Part shown: positions 6,039 to 13,995 of the stretch, piece by piece
Layout: each line of letters starts with the position of its first letter
Numbering within the stretch: position 1 is the first letter of the stretch
DNA from: CANLDA01 sp964021645
Lineage (GTDB): Bacteria > Pseudomonadota > Alphaproteobacteria > Rhodobacterales > Rhodobacteraceae
Length of the DNA: 16,188 bases
Direction of reading: 5' to 3'
Assembly (NCBI GenBank): GCA_964021645.1
Contig: CAXIAD010000065.1
Location: forward strand, 1 to 16,188
Program-made: the position numbers and the translations under genes
Notes under the pieces: generated by a model
What the model was told of the DNA's origin: nothing
The model's database searches: none
What the model saw: only the letters and a program-made list of their open reading frames with translations

Positions 6039-7952
6039 ATACTGCGCGCTTTTACCCTCGTCCGTTTGTCCGTGTTTGGTTTTGTCCCAGAAAAACGGGC
6101 GAAAGATAAGTTCAAACAGGCCCTTGTAGGCCGCAATTGTTGCCAATGGAAAATATAACCCAAGGGTCAAAATCCACGGGACAAGCCTAAATCTGTTTTG
6201 CCCGGAAATGGCATAAATGGATACAATTGCATCAATTGCGGCCACTGCCAAAAACAGCCCGCCCATCCAGTTTAGCAAAAACGCAGGCGACACAGACTGA
6301 AATGGATGGGTGCCGCCAAACACGACAATCCAAAAACTCCAGATCAAGGGCGCGAGTAAAAACTGCGACAGCGTTGATAGGAAAAATACCTGAAACCCCC
6401 AAAATTTGAGCGGACCGAGTTGCTGATACAGCAGGCGGGGTTTTCGCATGTGGACAAAATACGTGACCATATATCCCTTTAACCACCGTGAGCGTTGCTT
6501 GATCCACGGCCAAAAATGACAATTCGCCTCTTCTTGGGTGACGGTGTTAATCAATTCGGTGCGATACCCATGCCGCGCCAATCGAATGCCCAAATCGGCG
6601 TCTTCTGTGACATTATGACTGTCCCAACCGCCCAACTCTTCCAATGCTTTGCGTCGAAAAAATACGGTCGTTCCGCCCAAAGGAATCGCCAAACCCAAAT
6701 GCGCAACACCGGGCAGCATAACCCGGAACCAAGTGGCATATTCTATTGTAAAACAACGCGATAACCAGTTTGTGTAAGGGTTATAATAGTCCAAAATCCC
6801 CTGCAAACAGGCGACTTCCTTGGGGGCTTGGGCAAATCTAACTGCGATTTTTTGCAATTGATCTGGGGCAGGGGCGTCTTCTGCGTCCCAAATCCCGATG
6901 ATGTCACCTTTGCAGAAATCCAGTGCGTAATTTAGCGCGCGTGGCTTGGTTGTGATCCCGCTTCCTGCGGGCACTTCGATCACCCTGATCCAGTTTGGCA
7001 ATGTTGCCTGCGATAGGGTGTGATGGGTTAATTCATCCGTCTCTTCCAGCACCAGAACAATATCAAGCAGCGCCTTGGGATAGGTCAGACGCGCCAGCCG
7101 TGACACCAGCGCATGGGCGATCTCTCGTTCATGAAACAGCGGCACCATCACTGATATTCTGGGCAGTCGTATCCCCTTTGCCTCGCTTGGGACATTGCCA
7201 ACGCTGCCCTGCTGCCAACGCGCAATGAGGGCCGATAGTTTAAGCGCAGTCGCCACAACAAGCGTCACCAAGGCCCATGCCATCAGAAACAGATATAGAT
7301 ACATCGGCGCGACCCAAGCTGTTGTAACCACTACCAAGATCAACCCCGTTAGCAGGGGCCAATGTCTACGGGGCCAATTACTCCACGTCCGGCAACTCTC
7401 CTCTGCGGGCACACGTTTTTCGGCAGCCCGGGTCAGGTAACGGCGGTGGGTTTGTTCAAGATGCGTGTGAATATCCGCTTCGGATGCCACCGCGATAAGC
7501 GAGCCCCGCAATGAGGGCGGCAATTGCGGGCGTAACGCCTCAAATCGGTCCGGTCTGCTTGTGGCCAAAATGACCAAACCGCCGAGACCAACCCAAGGCA
7601 CAATGCAATGTTTTAAACAGAACTCCGGCGATAATAGCTCACTCAGGCGTTGATCAGGGGGATCGCGTTTAAAATCAACATGTTGCGCGGTATAGTATTG
7701 CGCCAATGCCTCCAGCGCTTGATGTTCGGTGATCCATCCCTTGGACATCAAAATTTCAGCTAGGGTCGTGTCCCATTCATGGTGTCGATCAAGGGCGTGA
7801 AACAATTGCCAGGGGGTGATGATGCCTTGTTCGATCAGGTGCCGACCCATCGACACATGGCGCTCAATCTTGGGAGTTGAGCTTGGGGCGAATAGCCGAA
7901 TTTGTTGGTTGCTCATGCCCATCCACCACGCAAGCCCTAGTTGAATAAGCAT
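6021..7952 (-). CDS. Membrane glycosyltransferase family 2 with N-terminal MshEN-type domain
   Basis: A predicted inner-membrane processive glycosyltransferase of 643 residues. Residues 35-95 carry two copies of the MshEN/GspE-N repeat (MGRHLIEQGIITPWQL and LAEILMSKGWITEHQALEAL), a fold that binds cyclic di-GMP in MshE. The first-position Arg and last Gln of the MshEN consensus are missing from the first repeat, so binding is uncertain. Membrane segments lie at about 198-240. A cytosolic GT2 domain starts at ISVMVPLFHE (266) with DAED (356-359), TED (449-451) and QRSRW (486-490), the D,D,D,Q(Q/R)xRW set of BcsA-like synthases. More membrane spans cover about 518-545, 555-580 and 588-612. The product polysaccharide is unknown. 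ATG 7952 has no Shine-Dalgarno; ATG 7922 or 7916 (MSNQQIRL) are good alternatives, especially as a CtrA-type box ends only 13 bp upstream of 7952. Confidence 0.85.
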   Translation of the reverse strand: MLIQLGLAWWMGMSNQQIRLFAPSSTPKIERHVSMGRHLIEQGIITPWQLFHALDRHHEWDTTLAEILMSKGWITEHQALEALAQYYTAQHVDFKRDPPDQRLSELLSPEFCLKHCIVPWVGLGGLVILATSRPDRFEALRPQLPPSLRGSLIAVASEADIHTHLEQTHRRYLTRAAEKRVPAEESCRTWSNWPRRHWPLLTGLILVVVTTAWVAPMYLYLFLMAWALVTLVVATALKLSALIARWQQGSVGNVPSEAKGIRLPRISVMVPLFHEREIAHALVSRLARLTYPKALLDIVLVLEETDELTHHTLSQATLPNWIRVIEVPAGSGITTKPRALNYALDFCKGDIIGIWDAEDAPAPDQLQKIAVRFAQAPKEVACLQGILDYYNPYTNWLSRCFTIEYATWFRVMLPGVAHLGLAIPLGGTTVFFRRKALEELGGWDSHNVTEDADLGIRLARHGYRTELINTVTQEEANCHFWPWIKQRSRWLKGYMVTYFVHMRKPRLLYQQLGPLKFWGFQVFFLSTLSQFLLAPLIWSFWIVVFGGTHPFQSVSPAFLLNWMGGLFLAVAAIDAIVSIYAISGQNRFRLVPWILTLGLYFPLATIAAYKGLFELIFRPFFWDKTKHGQTDEGKSAQYSGVGV

Positions 7953-7964
7953 GCGCGGCAGGTG

Positions 7965-7981
7965 GTTAACGGATCGTTAAC
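7965..7981 (-). promoter_or_regulatory. Perfect CtrA-type binding site upstream of the glycosyltransferase
   Basis: GTTAACG (7965-7971), GAT, CGTTAAC (7975-7981) is a perfect palindrome. It contains TTAAC-N5-GTTAAC, the canonical full site for the alphaproteobacterial cell-cycle regulator CtrA, equally TTAA-N7-TTAA. It lies in the 43-bp gap between carA, which ends here, and the glycosyltransferase gene, which begins here. If it covers a -35 region, as at activated CtrA promoters, transcription would start near 7938 and favour the later glycosyltransferase start codons. Regulation by CtrA is inferred. Confidence 0.6.
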
Positions 7982-7995
7982 AAGTAGAGCGAAGT

Positions 7996-9153
7996 TTAGG
8001 CGCGGTCGGCCATATAGGCTGCAAACCGTTCAAACAGGTAAAACGAATCCTGCGGGCCCGGGCTTGCTTCTGGGTGATGTTGAACAGAGAAAACAGGGCG
8101 CCCCGTTACCTTAATTCCACAATTTGACCCATCAAATAGCGAGACATGCGTTTCCACAACTCCCTCAGGCAGGAACTGGCTATCCACGGCAAAACCGTGG
8201 TTCATTGATGTGATTTCAACCTTGCCCGTATCGTGGTCTTTCACCGGGTGGTTGGCACCGTGGTGACCGTGATTCATTTTGACGGTCTTGGCTCCCAAAG
8301 CTAGGGCAAGCATCTGATGTCCAAGGCAAATCCCAAAGATCGGCAGATCGGCATTTTCCAAAAGCGACGAAATCATAGGCACCGCATATTCACCGGTTGC
8401 CGCTGGATCGCCTGGTCCGTTTGATAGGAACACCCCATCAGGATTATGCGACAGCACATCTTCGGCAGTCGCGCTTGCAGGCAGCACGGTTACGTCACAT
8501 CCCGCAGAGGCCAAGCACCGTAAAATATTGCGTTTTGCGCCGTAATCTATCGCGACGACTTTATACTTAGGCTGGGTTTGCACCGCATGCCCCTCAGGCC
8601 AAGCCCACCGCATTTCATTCCAATGATAGGATTGTTTGCAGGTCACGTCTTTTGCCAAATCCAGCCCCTCAAGGCCGGAAAAACCGCGCGCCTTTGCAAC
8701 CAGCGCAGCTGTGTCAAACACCCCATCAGGATTGTGTTCAAGCGCCACATGAGGCGCGCCTTGCTGGCGGATTGCGCGGGTCAAACGACGCGTATCAAGG
8801 CCACCAATGGCGATACGGCCACGTGATGCCAGCCAATCAGACAAATGCCCCGTGCTGCGCCAATTTGACGGCTCGGTTGGATCCCACTTTACCACCATGC
8901 CAGCAGCTACCGGATCGCTGGTCTCGTCGTCTTCCGGGGTGACGCCAGTATTGCCGATATGGGGGAAGGTGAAGGTAACGATCTGACCTGCATAAGAGGG
9001 GTCAGTCATGATTTCCTGATATCCGGTCATTGCCGTGTTAAAACACAGCTCTGCGACGGTGATACCGGTCGCTCCGAACCCTCGCCCGTAAAACAATGTC
9101 CCGTCTGCTAAAGCAAGACATGCAGTGGGGTGGTTCTTGGGCTGATCAGCCAT
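7996..9153 (-). CDS. carA: Carbamoyl-phosphate synthase small subunit (glutamine amidotransferase)
   Basis: CarA hydrolyses glutamine and passes ammonia to CarB for carbamoyl phosphate, which feeds pyrimidine and arginine synthesis in the cytosol. The 385-residue length is normal. The N-terminal CPSase domain has ALADGTLFYGRGFGA and FNTAMTGYQEIMTDPSYAGQ. The C-terminal class I amidotransferase domain (about 197-382) has the oxyanion segment LSNGPGDP (243-250), nucleophile C276 in FGICLGHQ, and H360/E362 in QHHPEASPG. GGAGA lies 11 nt before ATG 9153. No carB is nearby in the window, so the two subunits are unlinked here or carB lies elsewhere. It is divergent from the GatB/YqeY gene across 182 bp, in which I see no convincing attenuator or promoter. 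Confidence 0.97.
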   Translation of the reverse strand: MADQPKNHPTACLALADGTLFYGRGFGATGITVAELCFNTAMTGYQEIMTDPSYAGQIVTFTFPHIGNTGVTPEDDETSDPVAAGMVVKWDPTEPSNWRSTGHLSDWLASRGRIAIGGLDTRRLTRAIRQQGAPHVALEHNPDGVFDTAALVAKARGFSGLEGLDLAKDVTCKQSYHWNEMRWAWPEGHAVQTQPKYKVVAIDYGAKRNILRCLASAGCDVTVLPASATAEDVLSHNPDGVFLSNGPGDPAATGEYAVPMISSLLENADLPIFGICLGHQMLALALGAKTVKMNHGHHGANHPVKDHDTGKVEITSMNHGFAVDSQFLPEGVVETHVSLFDGSNCGIKVTGRPVFSVQHHPEASPGPQDSFYLFERFAAYMADRA

Positions 9154-9335
9154 GATGCGACTCTCCGGGGTGACAAATTGTCGGGAAACTAAGGCCCTGA
9201 GCAGACAGCGTCAAGCGAAAGCGGAAATGAGTTTTCACCCTATTTCAAAGGCTTAACTAATTGATGCTCCTGTTGCCTGTATCCGCAGCTTTGTATATGG
9301 TTCGGAATTCGTGTTTGTGAGGGGATGACAGCACA

Positions 9336-9791
9336 ATGTCTATGCGAGAAGAGATCAACGCAGCGATGAAACAGGCGATGAGAGATCGCGCAGCGGAGCG
9401 GCTATTAACGCTGCGGCTGATCAGTGCTGCGATTAAAGACCGTGACATCGCCTTGCGTGGCGAAGGAAACGAAGATGGTGCCGGATGTGACGAGGTGCTG
9501 GGCATCTTGTCCAAGATGGTCAAGCAACGCCATGAAAGCGCGCGCACCTATGAAGAGGGCGGGCGTCTTGATCTTGCTGAGAGAGAGCAATCAGAAGTTC
9601 TCATCATCGAAGAGTTCTTGCCAAAACAGCTTGATGCCTCTGAAATCACCACTGCGATCGAAGCCGCAATTGCCGAAGTTGGCGCGACCTCGATCCGCGA
9701 CATGGGGAAAATCATGGGCGCGCTCAAATCGAAATACACCGGGCAGATGGATTTTGGCAAAGTCGGCCCCATGGTAAAAGCGCAGTTTTAA
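9336..9791 (+). CDS. GatB/YqeY domain protein
   Basis: This 151-residue, mostly helical protein is a free-standing YqeY-family member, related to the C-terminal tRNA-contacting domain of GatB of the amidotransferase. The family pattern is visible in MREEINAAMKQAMR, LLTLRLISAAIKDRDIALRG, VLGILSKMVKQRHESA, SEVLIIEEFLPKQLD and IRDMGKIMGALKSKYTGQMD. The last segments are the small C-terminal YqeY subdomain. Its cellular role is not established; tRNA-related activity is the usual guess. ATG 9336 has GAGGGGA 10 nt upstream; a second ATG two codons later is possible. It is divergent from carA and followed by a structured tail and an intrinsic terminator. Confidence 0.92.
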   Translation: MSMREEINAAMKQAMRDRAAERLLTLRLISAAIKDRDIALRGEGNEDGAGCDEVLGILSKMVKQRHESARTYEEGGRLDLAEREQSEVLIIEEFLPKQLDASEITTAIEAAIAEVGATSIRDMGKIMGALKSKYTGQMDFGKVGPMVKAQF

Positions 9792-9815
9792 TCGTCTCAA
9801 CCAGTGCCCAGACAC

Positions 9816-9905
9816 ATAGGTTTCGCGACGAAACCCTTGGGCTTGGGCATCGGTGTCTGTGTTATGGAGACAGTGTTACCTTGGAGGTTTCGCGGCGAAA
9901 CCTAT
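9816..9905. repeat. Nested inverted repeats in the tail of the GatB/YqeY transcript
   Basis: Two small palindromes, GGTTTCG-CGA-CGAAACC (9819-9835) and AGGTTTCG-CGG-CGAAACCT (9885-9903), lie 67 bp apart. They are also inverted copies of each other including flanks: ATAGGTTTCGC begins at 9816 and GCGAAACCTAT ends at 9905. The 90-bp unit can therefore fold as one long hairpin or two short ones. The spacer holds a further TGTCT (9854-9858) / AGACA (9868-9872) stem. No coding sequence is credible here. It may be a mobile palindromic repeat or a structured 3' untranslated region. Confidence 0.6.
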
Positions 9906-9972
9906 CCGGTCAACTATCCGACAGACTATGCGCAAATCTCTGGCCAAAACCGGCCAAGATCAAAGATCAGAA

Positions 9973-10006
9973 CCTCAAACAATGTGTAGATTGTTTGGGG
10001 TTTTTT
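9973..10006 (+). terminator. Rho-independent terminator downstream of GatB/YqeY
   Basis: An 11-bp stem, CCTCAAACAAT (9973-9983) with ATTGTTTGGGG (9990-10000) including one G-T pair, has a 6-nt loop GTGTAG and is followed directly by six T (10001-10006). This is a strong plus-strand intrinsic terminator. It lies 181 nt beyond the GatB/YqeY stop, so that transcript carries a long 3' tail. There is no T-run on the other strand, so it would not serve the convergent ABC gene well. Confidence 0.85.
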
Positions 10007-10083
10007 GCTGTCTGAGGCAAGACAATGCATCGGCCAAGACGCATGCTGCGCGACTTGACTGAGCTGGCAAGACGTTGACGGAT

Positions 10084-11946
10084 TTAGAAACGCGGTAACC
10101 TAGCCAGAAGACGGCCGATAATGCTTTTCTTTATGCGGGTGTCCTTGGTCGAGGTGATCACCGCATTCTGGCGCGCTTGTTCCTCGGCACTTAGCCCGCT
10201 GGTGTTGAATTGCAGGCGATAGAGGTCGGCATAGATGCCGCCACGGCTGATCAGCTCATCATGGGTGCCCTCGTCAGCGACGATGCCTTTGTCCATGACA
10301 ATGATCTTATCCGCCTCGCGAACGGTAGATAACCTGTGCGCAATGACCAAGGTTGTCCGCCCCTTGGAGAGGCGATCCAAGGCCTGTTGCACCACAGTTT
10401 CTGATTGGGCATCCAGCGCGCTTGTGGCCTCATCCAGCAGCAGGACCGGCGTGTTTCGCAGCAAGGCCCGCGCGATGACCACCCGCTGACGTTGCCCGCC
10501 AGACAGGCTGGAGCCACGCGGGCCGACTTGGGTGTCCAAACCATCGGGAAGCTTGCGCACAAAGTCGCTTACGTGGGCGGCATCGAGAATTTGCATCAAC
10601 TGTTTTTCGGTGACGTCAGTGCGCCCGAGCAGGATGTTTTCGCGCAGGGTCTCATCGAACAAAAGCGCATCCTGAGACACAACAGAAAAGAGACCGCGCA
10701 GCCCGGCAAGGGTCATTTTGTTGGCTTGAACACCAGCAACAGAGATTGATCCGCTTTTGGGGTCTACAAGGCGGGTCAACACATTGAAAATAGTAGATTT
10801 ACCTGCGCCGGATGATCCAACAATTGCTGTGGTTTGGCCTGCTTCTGCGACGAAATTCACGCCGTTCAGAACCTTGGCCTCGCCATAGGAAAGATGCACA
10901 TTCTCAAGCTTGATCACAGGGACGCCAGTGGGGGTGGCGACGGGCTTTGCTGGATCGCGCAGGCCCGGAACCGCTTCGAGAAGTTCACGCAAACGCTCTA
11001 TGCTGGCAGCTGCGATTTGCCACTGACCGCTGATGCCTCCAAGACGGCGAAGCGGCTCAAATGCAAAGCCCATGGCCGTGAAGAATGACATGAATTCCCC
11101 GACGGATTTTTCGCCTGAAATTATCTCGCCACCGCCATAGATGAGCACGCCCAAAAAGCCGATCCCCGACATGATGTCGATGAGGCCGGGGATGGTTGCT
11201 GTGCCGATTGAGGCGCGGATTTCGGTTTTCACCAACTGACCTGTCAAATCGCGGTACTGCTTGGATTGATACTCTTCTAAGCGGTTCAGTTTGATCGGGA
11301 CGATGCCATGAAACACCTCGTCCAAGCGCACGGCGAGACGTGCGCCCAGATCGCGGGCTTCGCGGGCACGACGGCGGACAAACTTCTGCACAACCAACGA
11401 AGGAAGCACGAGAATCGGCGTGCCAATACAGGCGACAATTGTCCAACGCCAATCCACGCTAACCGCGACGGCGATCAACACGATGAGGGCAATCGCATCC
11501 CGACCGGCTCCGGTTAGAATGGCACCCCAAACCTGGTTAATGGATTGAACATCTGTCTGAACACGTTGAATTAAATAACCGGGTGGATGGGTTTGGTGAA
11601 AGGAGCTGTCCTGCAACATCAAGCGGTCCAGCAAGCCGGTTCGCAGATCTGCGGCGGTATTCTGCGAAACGCGCGTCAGCAAGACCTTTTGGGCGACGCT
11701 GGCCACCGCACGGCACACAAAAGTCCCAAGAATTGCCAGCCCAACCGTCCAAAGAGCCGAGGAATCGCCAGCCATAAAGACCTGATCGAACATGGGCTGC
11801 ATCATCCAGCTGAGCGCGCCCAGCATGGAACCCTCAAGCGACATAAACAAAAAGGCCAACAAAAGGATTGGCAGATGTTTGTTTAGGTAGTTGCGCCAGA
11901 GCCAGCCAAGCAGGCCCTTTTCCGAGGCGGTTTTGCGATCTGTCAC
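10084..11946 (-). CDS. ABC exporter, fused permease-ATPase (MsbA-like)
   Basis: A 620-residue half-transporter expected to dimerise in the inner membrane and export a lipid, glycan or hydrophobic compound using ATP. The N-terminal type I exporter domain spans about 20-320 with hydrophobic segments near 25-50, 65-90, 145-190 and 255-275. The ATPase domain has Walker A GSSGAGKST (378-386), Q-loop Q425 in VVSQDALLF, signature LSGGQ (481-485), Walker B VLLLDEATSALD (501-512) and H537 in IAHRLST. A basic C-terminal tail follows. The start is GTG 11946, whose last bases overlap the phosphatase stop as GTGA, so the two genes are translationally coupled. The resemblance to MsbA suggests lipid or polysaccharide export, but the substrate is not determined and multidrug export remains possible. 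Confidence 0.9.
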   Translation of the reverse strand: MTDRKTASEKGLLGWLWRNYLNKHLPILLLAFLFMSLEGSMLGALSWMMQPMFDQVFMAGDSSALWTVGLAILGTFVCRAVASVAQKVLLTRVSQNTAADLRTGLLDRLMLQDSSFHQTHPPGYLIQRVQTDVQSINQVWGAILTGAGRDAIALIVLIAVAVSVDWRWTIVACIGTPILVLPSLVVQKFVRRRAREARDLGARLAVRLDEVFHGIVPIKLNRLEEYQSKQYRDLTGQLVKTEIRASIGTATIPGLIDIMSGIGFLGVLIYGGGEIISGEKSVGEFMSFFTAMGFAFEPLRRLGGISGQWQIAAASIERLRELLEAVPGLRDPAKPVATPTGVPVIKLENVHLSYGEAKVLNGVNFVAEAGQTTAIVGSSGAGKSTIFNVLTRLVDPKSGSISVAGVQANKMTLAGLRGLFSVVSQDALLFDETLRENILLGRTDVTEKQLMQILDAAHVSDFVRKLPDGLDTQVGPRGSSLSGGQRQRVVIARALLRNTPVLLLDEATSALDAQSETVVQQALDRLSKGRTTLVIAHRLSTVREADKIIVMDKGIVADEGTHDELISRGGIYADLYRLQFNTSGLSAEEQARQNAVITSTKDTRIKKSIIGRLLARLPRF

Positions 11947-12626
11947 GCGGCTATGGCTTTCTTGTTGTTGAATGCGGCCTGTAGTTCGGTGTGATCATAT
12001 TCGGTTGCGACCCATGTTTCGAATGAAATCTCGTCGCGGTCATTACGGGCCTGATAGTTGCGCAGGATGTAGTCGAGAATTCCGGTCTTTGTGAACTTGA
12101 GATGGATGTATTTAATCGACAGCATTTGGCGGGCTTCGGCCACTGATTTACCCTCAATAACAATAAGATATATCGCGGAGGCAAAACCCGCGCGGTCGGC
12201 ACCGGATTTACAATGCATTACAAAAGGGCGTTCGATTGTTTTGAAAATCTCGATCAGCAAAAGAAGGGCTTCGCGCGGGGCGGCGGCACGGGCATTGAGC
12301 GGGCAGTTGATCAGGTTGAGGCCCAATGTCTCGCAAGCTATTTCTTCGGCCCAATAATGTGCTGAATTGCTTTTGCCGCGTAGGTTCAGCACGGTGTGGA
12401 TGCCAGATTTCTGCATCTCTACAAACCGCTCGTGGGTGGGGTTGTTTGATCTGTACACACCCGGTGCGATTTCAAAAAAGTTGGTCCAGAAGGTGCGCAA
12501 AATCGCGTGGTCAAACCAGTTGTTGTAAATCTCGGCACGGCGCGCGTTTTCAGGAATGCGGGGATCAACATTATAGCGATTTCGCACGCCGCGTTCCCAA
12601 TCCTTCAATCTCTTTGACAGGCTCAT
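11943..12626 (-). CDS. Dual-specificity-type protein tyrosine phosphatase-like protein
   Basis: This 227-residue cytosolic protein carries the cysteine-phosphatase P-loop HCKSGADRAG, with nucleophile C139 and phosphate-binding R145 (the HCx5R motif). It sits in a DSP-like fold: VYRSNNPT near 58-64, a beta strand HTVLNLRGKS (77-86) and the general-acid region near 105-115. No signal peptide or membrane segment is seen. AAGGAG (complement of 12636-12641) precedes ATG 12626 with suitable spacing. It is coupled by a 4-bp overlap to the downstream ABC exporter. In bacteria such phosphatases often act with polysaccharide or envelope export, so a role in controlling or accompanying that exporter is a reasonable inference. 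The substrate (phosphoprotein, lipid or small molecule) is unknown. Confidence 0.85.
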   Translation of the reverse strand: MSLSKRLKDWERGVRNRYNVDPRIPENARRAEIYNNWFDHAILRTFWTNFFEIAPGVYRSNNPTHERFVEMQKSGIHTVLNLRGKSNSAHYWAEEIACETLGLNLINCPLNARAAAPREALLLLIEIFKTIERPFVMHCKSGADRAGFASAIYLIVIEGKSVAEARQMLSIKYIHLKFTKTGILDYILRNYQARNDRDEISFETWVATEYDHTELQAAFNNKKAIAA

Positions 12627-12762
12627 ATGCCGTTTCTCCTTTGCGCGTATGCGCTGGGCTGGACGCTATTCGTGTAGAGACATCAACGGTCTGTGGCAAG
12701 CAATTGACCCAAGCAATCCGGCGCGCATCGACAGATCATCCGGGGGCACCCTATCTTGGTCC

Positions 12763-13866
12763 TCAGCGTAGCTCTGCCAATGTTGCCTGCAATGCGTCGG
12801 CGAAAAGCGCCATGTCTTGAGGGCGTCCGCAGCTAATGCGAATGCAGCGATTTTGCGGGGCGACAAAGGGCATACGTGCGAAAACGCCTTTTGCGACCAG
12901 ACCGTCCAGAACAGATTTGGCAAAGGCCGCGTCACGGCCACAATCAATGGCGACGAAATTTGTAGCGGAGGGGAGCGCGACGAGCCCATTCTGGCTTGCG
13001 ATATCGGTGATTTGCGCACGAGCCGCGGCAACCTGTGTGATTGTCTGCCCCAGCCATTCCTGATCGGCAAGTGCGGCCAATGCAGCGGCTTGGCTTGCGC
13101 GATTCATCCCAAAATGGTTGCGGATTTTTTCAAAGTTGCGGATCAGATCGCGCGCACCTGTAGCGTATCCGATGCGTGCGCCGGCCATGCCGTACCCTTT
13201 GGAAAACGTGCGCATACGGATGACACGCGGGTCTTGTACATCATATTGAGCGGCAGTGCCCTCGGGGGCCAATTCCACATATGCCTCATCCAATATGAGC
13301 AGGCAGCCCTGGGGAATTGCATCGAAATGCGCGGTGATGTCAGCACTTTTATGCCAACTTCCCATGGGGTTATCTGGATTGGCGAAATACACCAGCTTGG
13401 CACCGACCTCGGCTGCTTTGCTAAGAAGTGCAGGCAGGTCCTCATGATCATCAGCGTAGGGCACGCCGTGTAACTGCCCGCCAAAGCCCGCCACGTGATA
13501 GTTAAAGGTGGGGTAGGCACCTGTTGATGTGACGACCGGATCGCCCACGCCAACGATTAGCCGCACGAGATATCCGAGCAGCCCGTCGATGCCCTCTCCC
13601 ACAACAATATTCTCGGCCTGAATGTTGTGAAACGCGGCCAGCGCATGGCGTAGATCATAGCTTTCGGGGTCGCCATACATCCAGATATCGGGGGCCGCAG
13701 TCTGAAACGCCGCAATGGCCGCGGGGGAGGCCCCGAAGATATTTTCATTGGCCCCTAACCGTGTGGCAAAGGGTTTACCCATGGCACGCTCCTGCGTTTC
13801 GGGGCCGACAAATGGCACCGTGGCGGGCAGGCTTTGGGCGAGTTCGGTATAGCGTGGTCCTGTCAT
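12763..13866 (-). CDS. HisC-like class I/II PLP-dependent aminotransferase
   Basis: A 367-residue cytosolic fold-type I aminotransferase related to histidinol-phosphate aminotransferases. Features include LGANENIFGAS near 37-47, GEGIDGLLGYLVR, the NPDNPMGS segment near 163-170, D193 in LDEAYVEL, Schiff-base K223 in TFSKGYGMAGARIGYA, and the C-terminal Arg motif RCIRISCGRP. The fold and lysine are clear, but specificity for histidinol phosphate versus aromatic or other substrates is not, and no his genes are near. An ORF extension to 14037 is rejected because it overlaps the divergent crotonase gene; ATG 13866 fits the family N-terminus. No Shine-Dalgarno is visible, and the start codon lies in a short palindrome. 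The gene is 136 bp upstream of the phosphatase on the same strand. Confidence 0.85.
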   Translation of the reverse strand: MTGPRYTELAQSLPATVPFVGPETQERAMGKPFATRLGANENIFGASPAAIAAFQTAAPDIWMYGDPESYDLRHALAAFHNIQAENIVVGEGIDGLLGYLVRLIVGVGDPVVTSTGAYPTFNYHVAGFGGQLHGVPYADDHEDLPALLSKAAEVGAKLVYFANPDNPMGSWHKSADITAHFDAIPQGCLLILDEAYVELAPEGTAAQYDVQDPRVIRMRTFSKGYGMAGARIGYATGARDLIRNFEKIRNHFGMNRASQAAALAALADQEWLGQTITQVAAARAQITDIASQNGLVALPSATNFVAIDCGRDAAFAKSVLDGLVAKGVFARMPFVAPQNRCIRISCGRPQDMALFADALQATLAELR

Positions 13867-13875
13867 TCGATGACA
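13861..13875 (-). promoter_or_regulatory. Palindrome covering the HisC-like gene's start codon
   Basis: TGTCAT (13861-13866), TCG, ATGACA (13870-13875) is a perfect inverted repeat. On the minus-strand mRNA the ATG start lies inside the downstream arm, so a 6-bp stem with a 3-nt loop could mask it, and no Shine-Dalgarno is nearby. It may be an operator, a translational control hairpin, or chance. A leaderless transcript is another possibility. Confidence 0.3.
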
Positions 13876-13995
13876 TTGCAATATGCCACGCCCAGCAGCA
13901 AGCCCCAACGAAAGGGGCCGATGCCCTGACGTTACTATGGCAATTGGGGGCCTGTGCCCGCAAACTAGATGAAACACAGTCAAAGGGTCCAGTTT

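Noticed and set aside
9252..9262. TTAAC half site upstream of GatB/YqeY as a CtrA site
   Set aside because: The second half is missing; a single TTAAC is common by chance.
9804..9989. Plus-strand 61-codon frame downstream of GatB/YqeY
   Set aside because: It starts with GTG without a ribosome-binding site and consists largely of the palindromic repeats, ending inside the terminator hairpin.
10016..10073. Three copies of GGC(C)AAGAC between the terminator and the ABC gene
   Set aside because: Units are 8-9 bp, irregularly spaced (16 and 34 bp apart) and imperfect, so chance is a sufficient explanation.
12763..13866. Naming the gene hisC
   Set aside because: The fold and lysine motif fit, but no his operon context is present and related aminotransferases with other substrates share these motifs.
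13969..13995. Earlier ATG for the crotonase gene
   Set aside because: No Shine-Dalgarno precedes it, whereas ATG 13996 has AAAGGG at good spacing and the normal family N-terminus.
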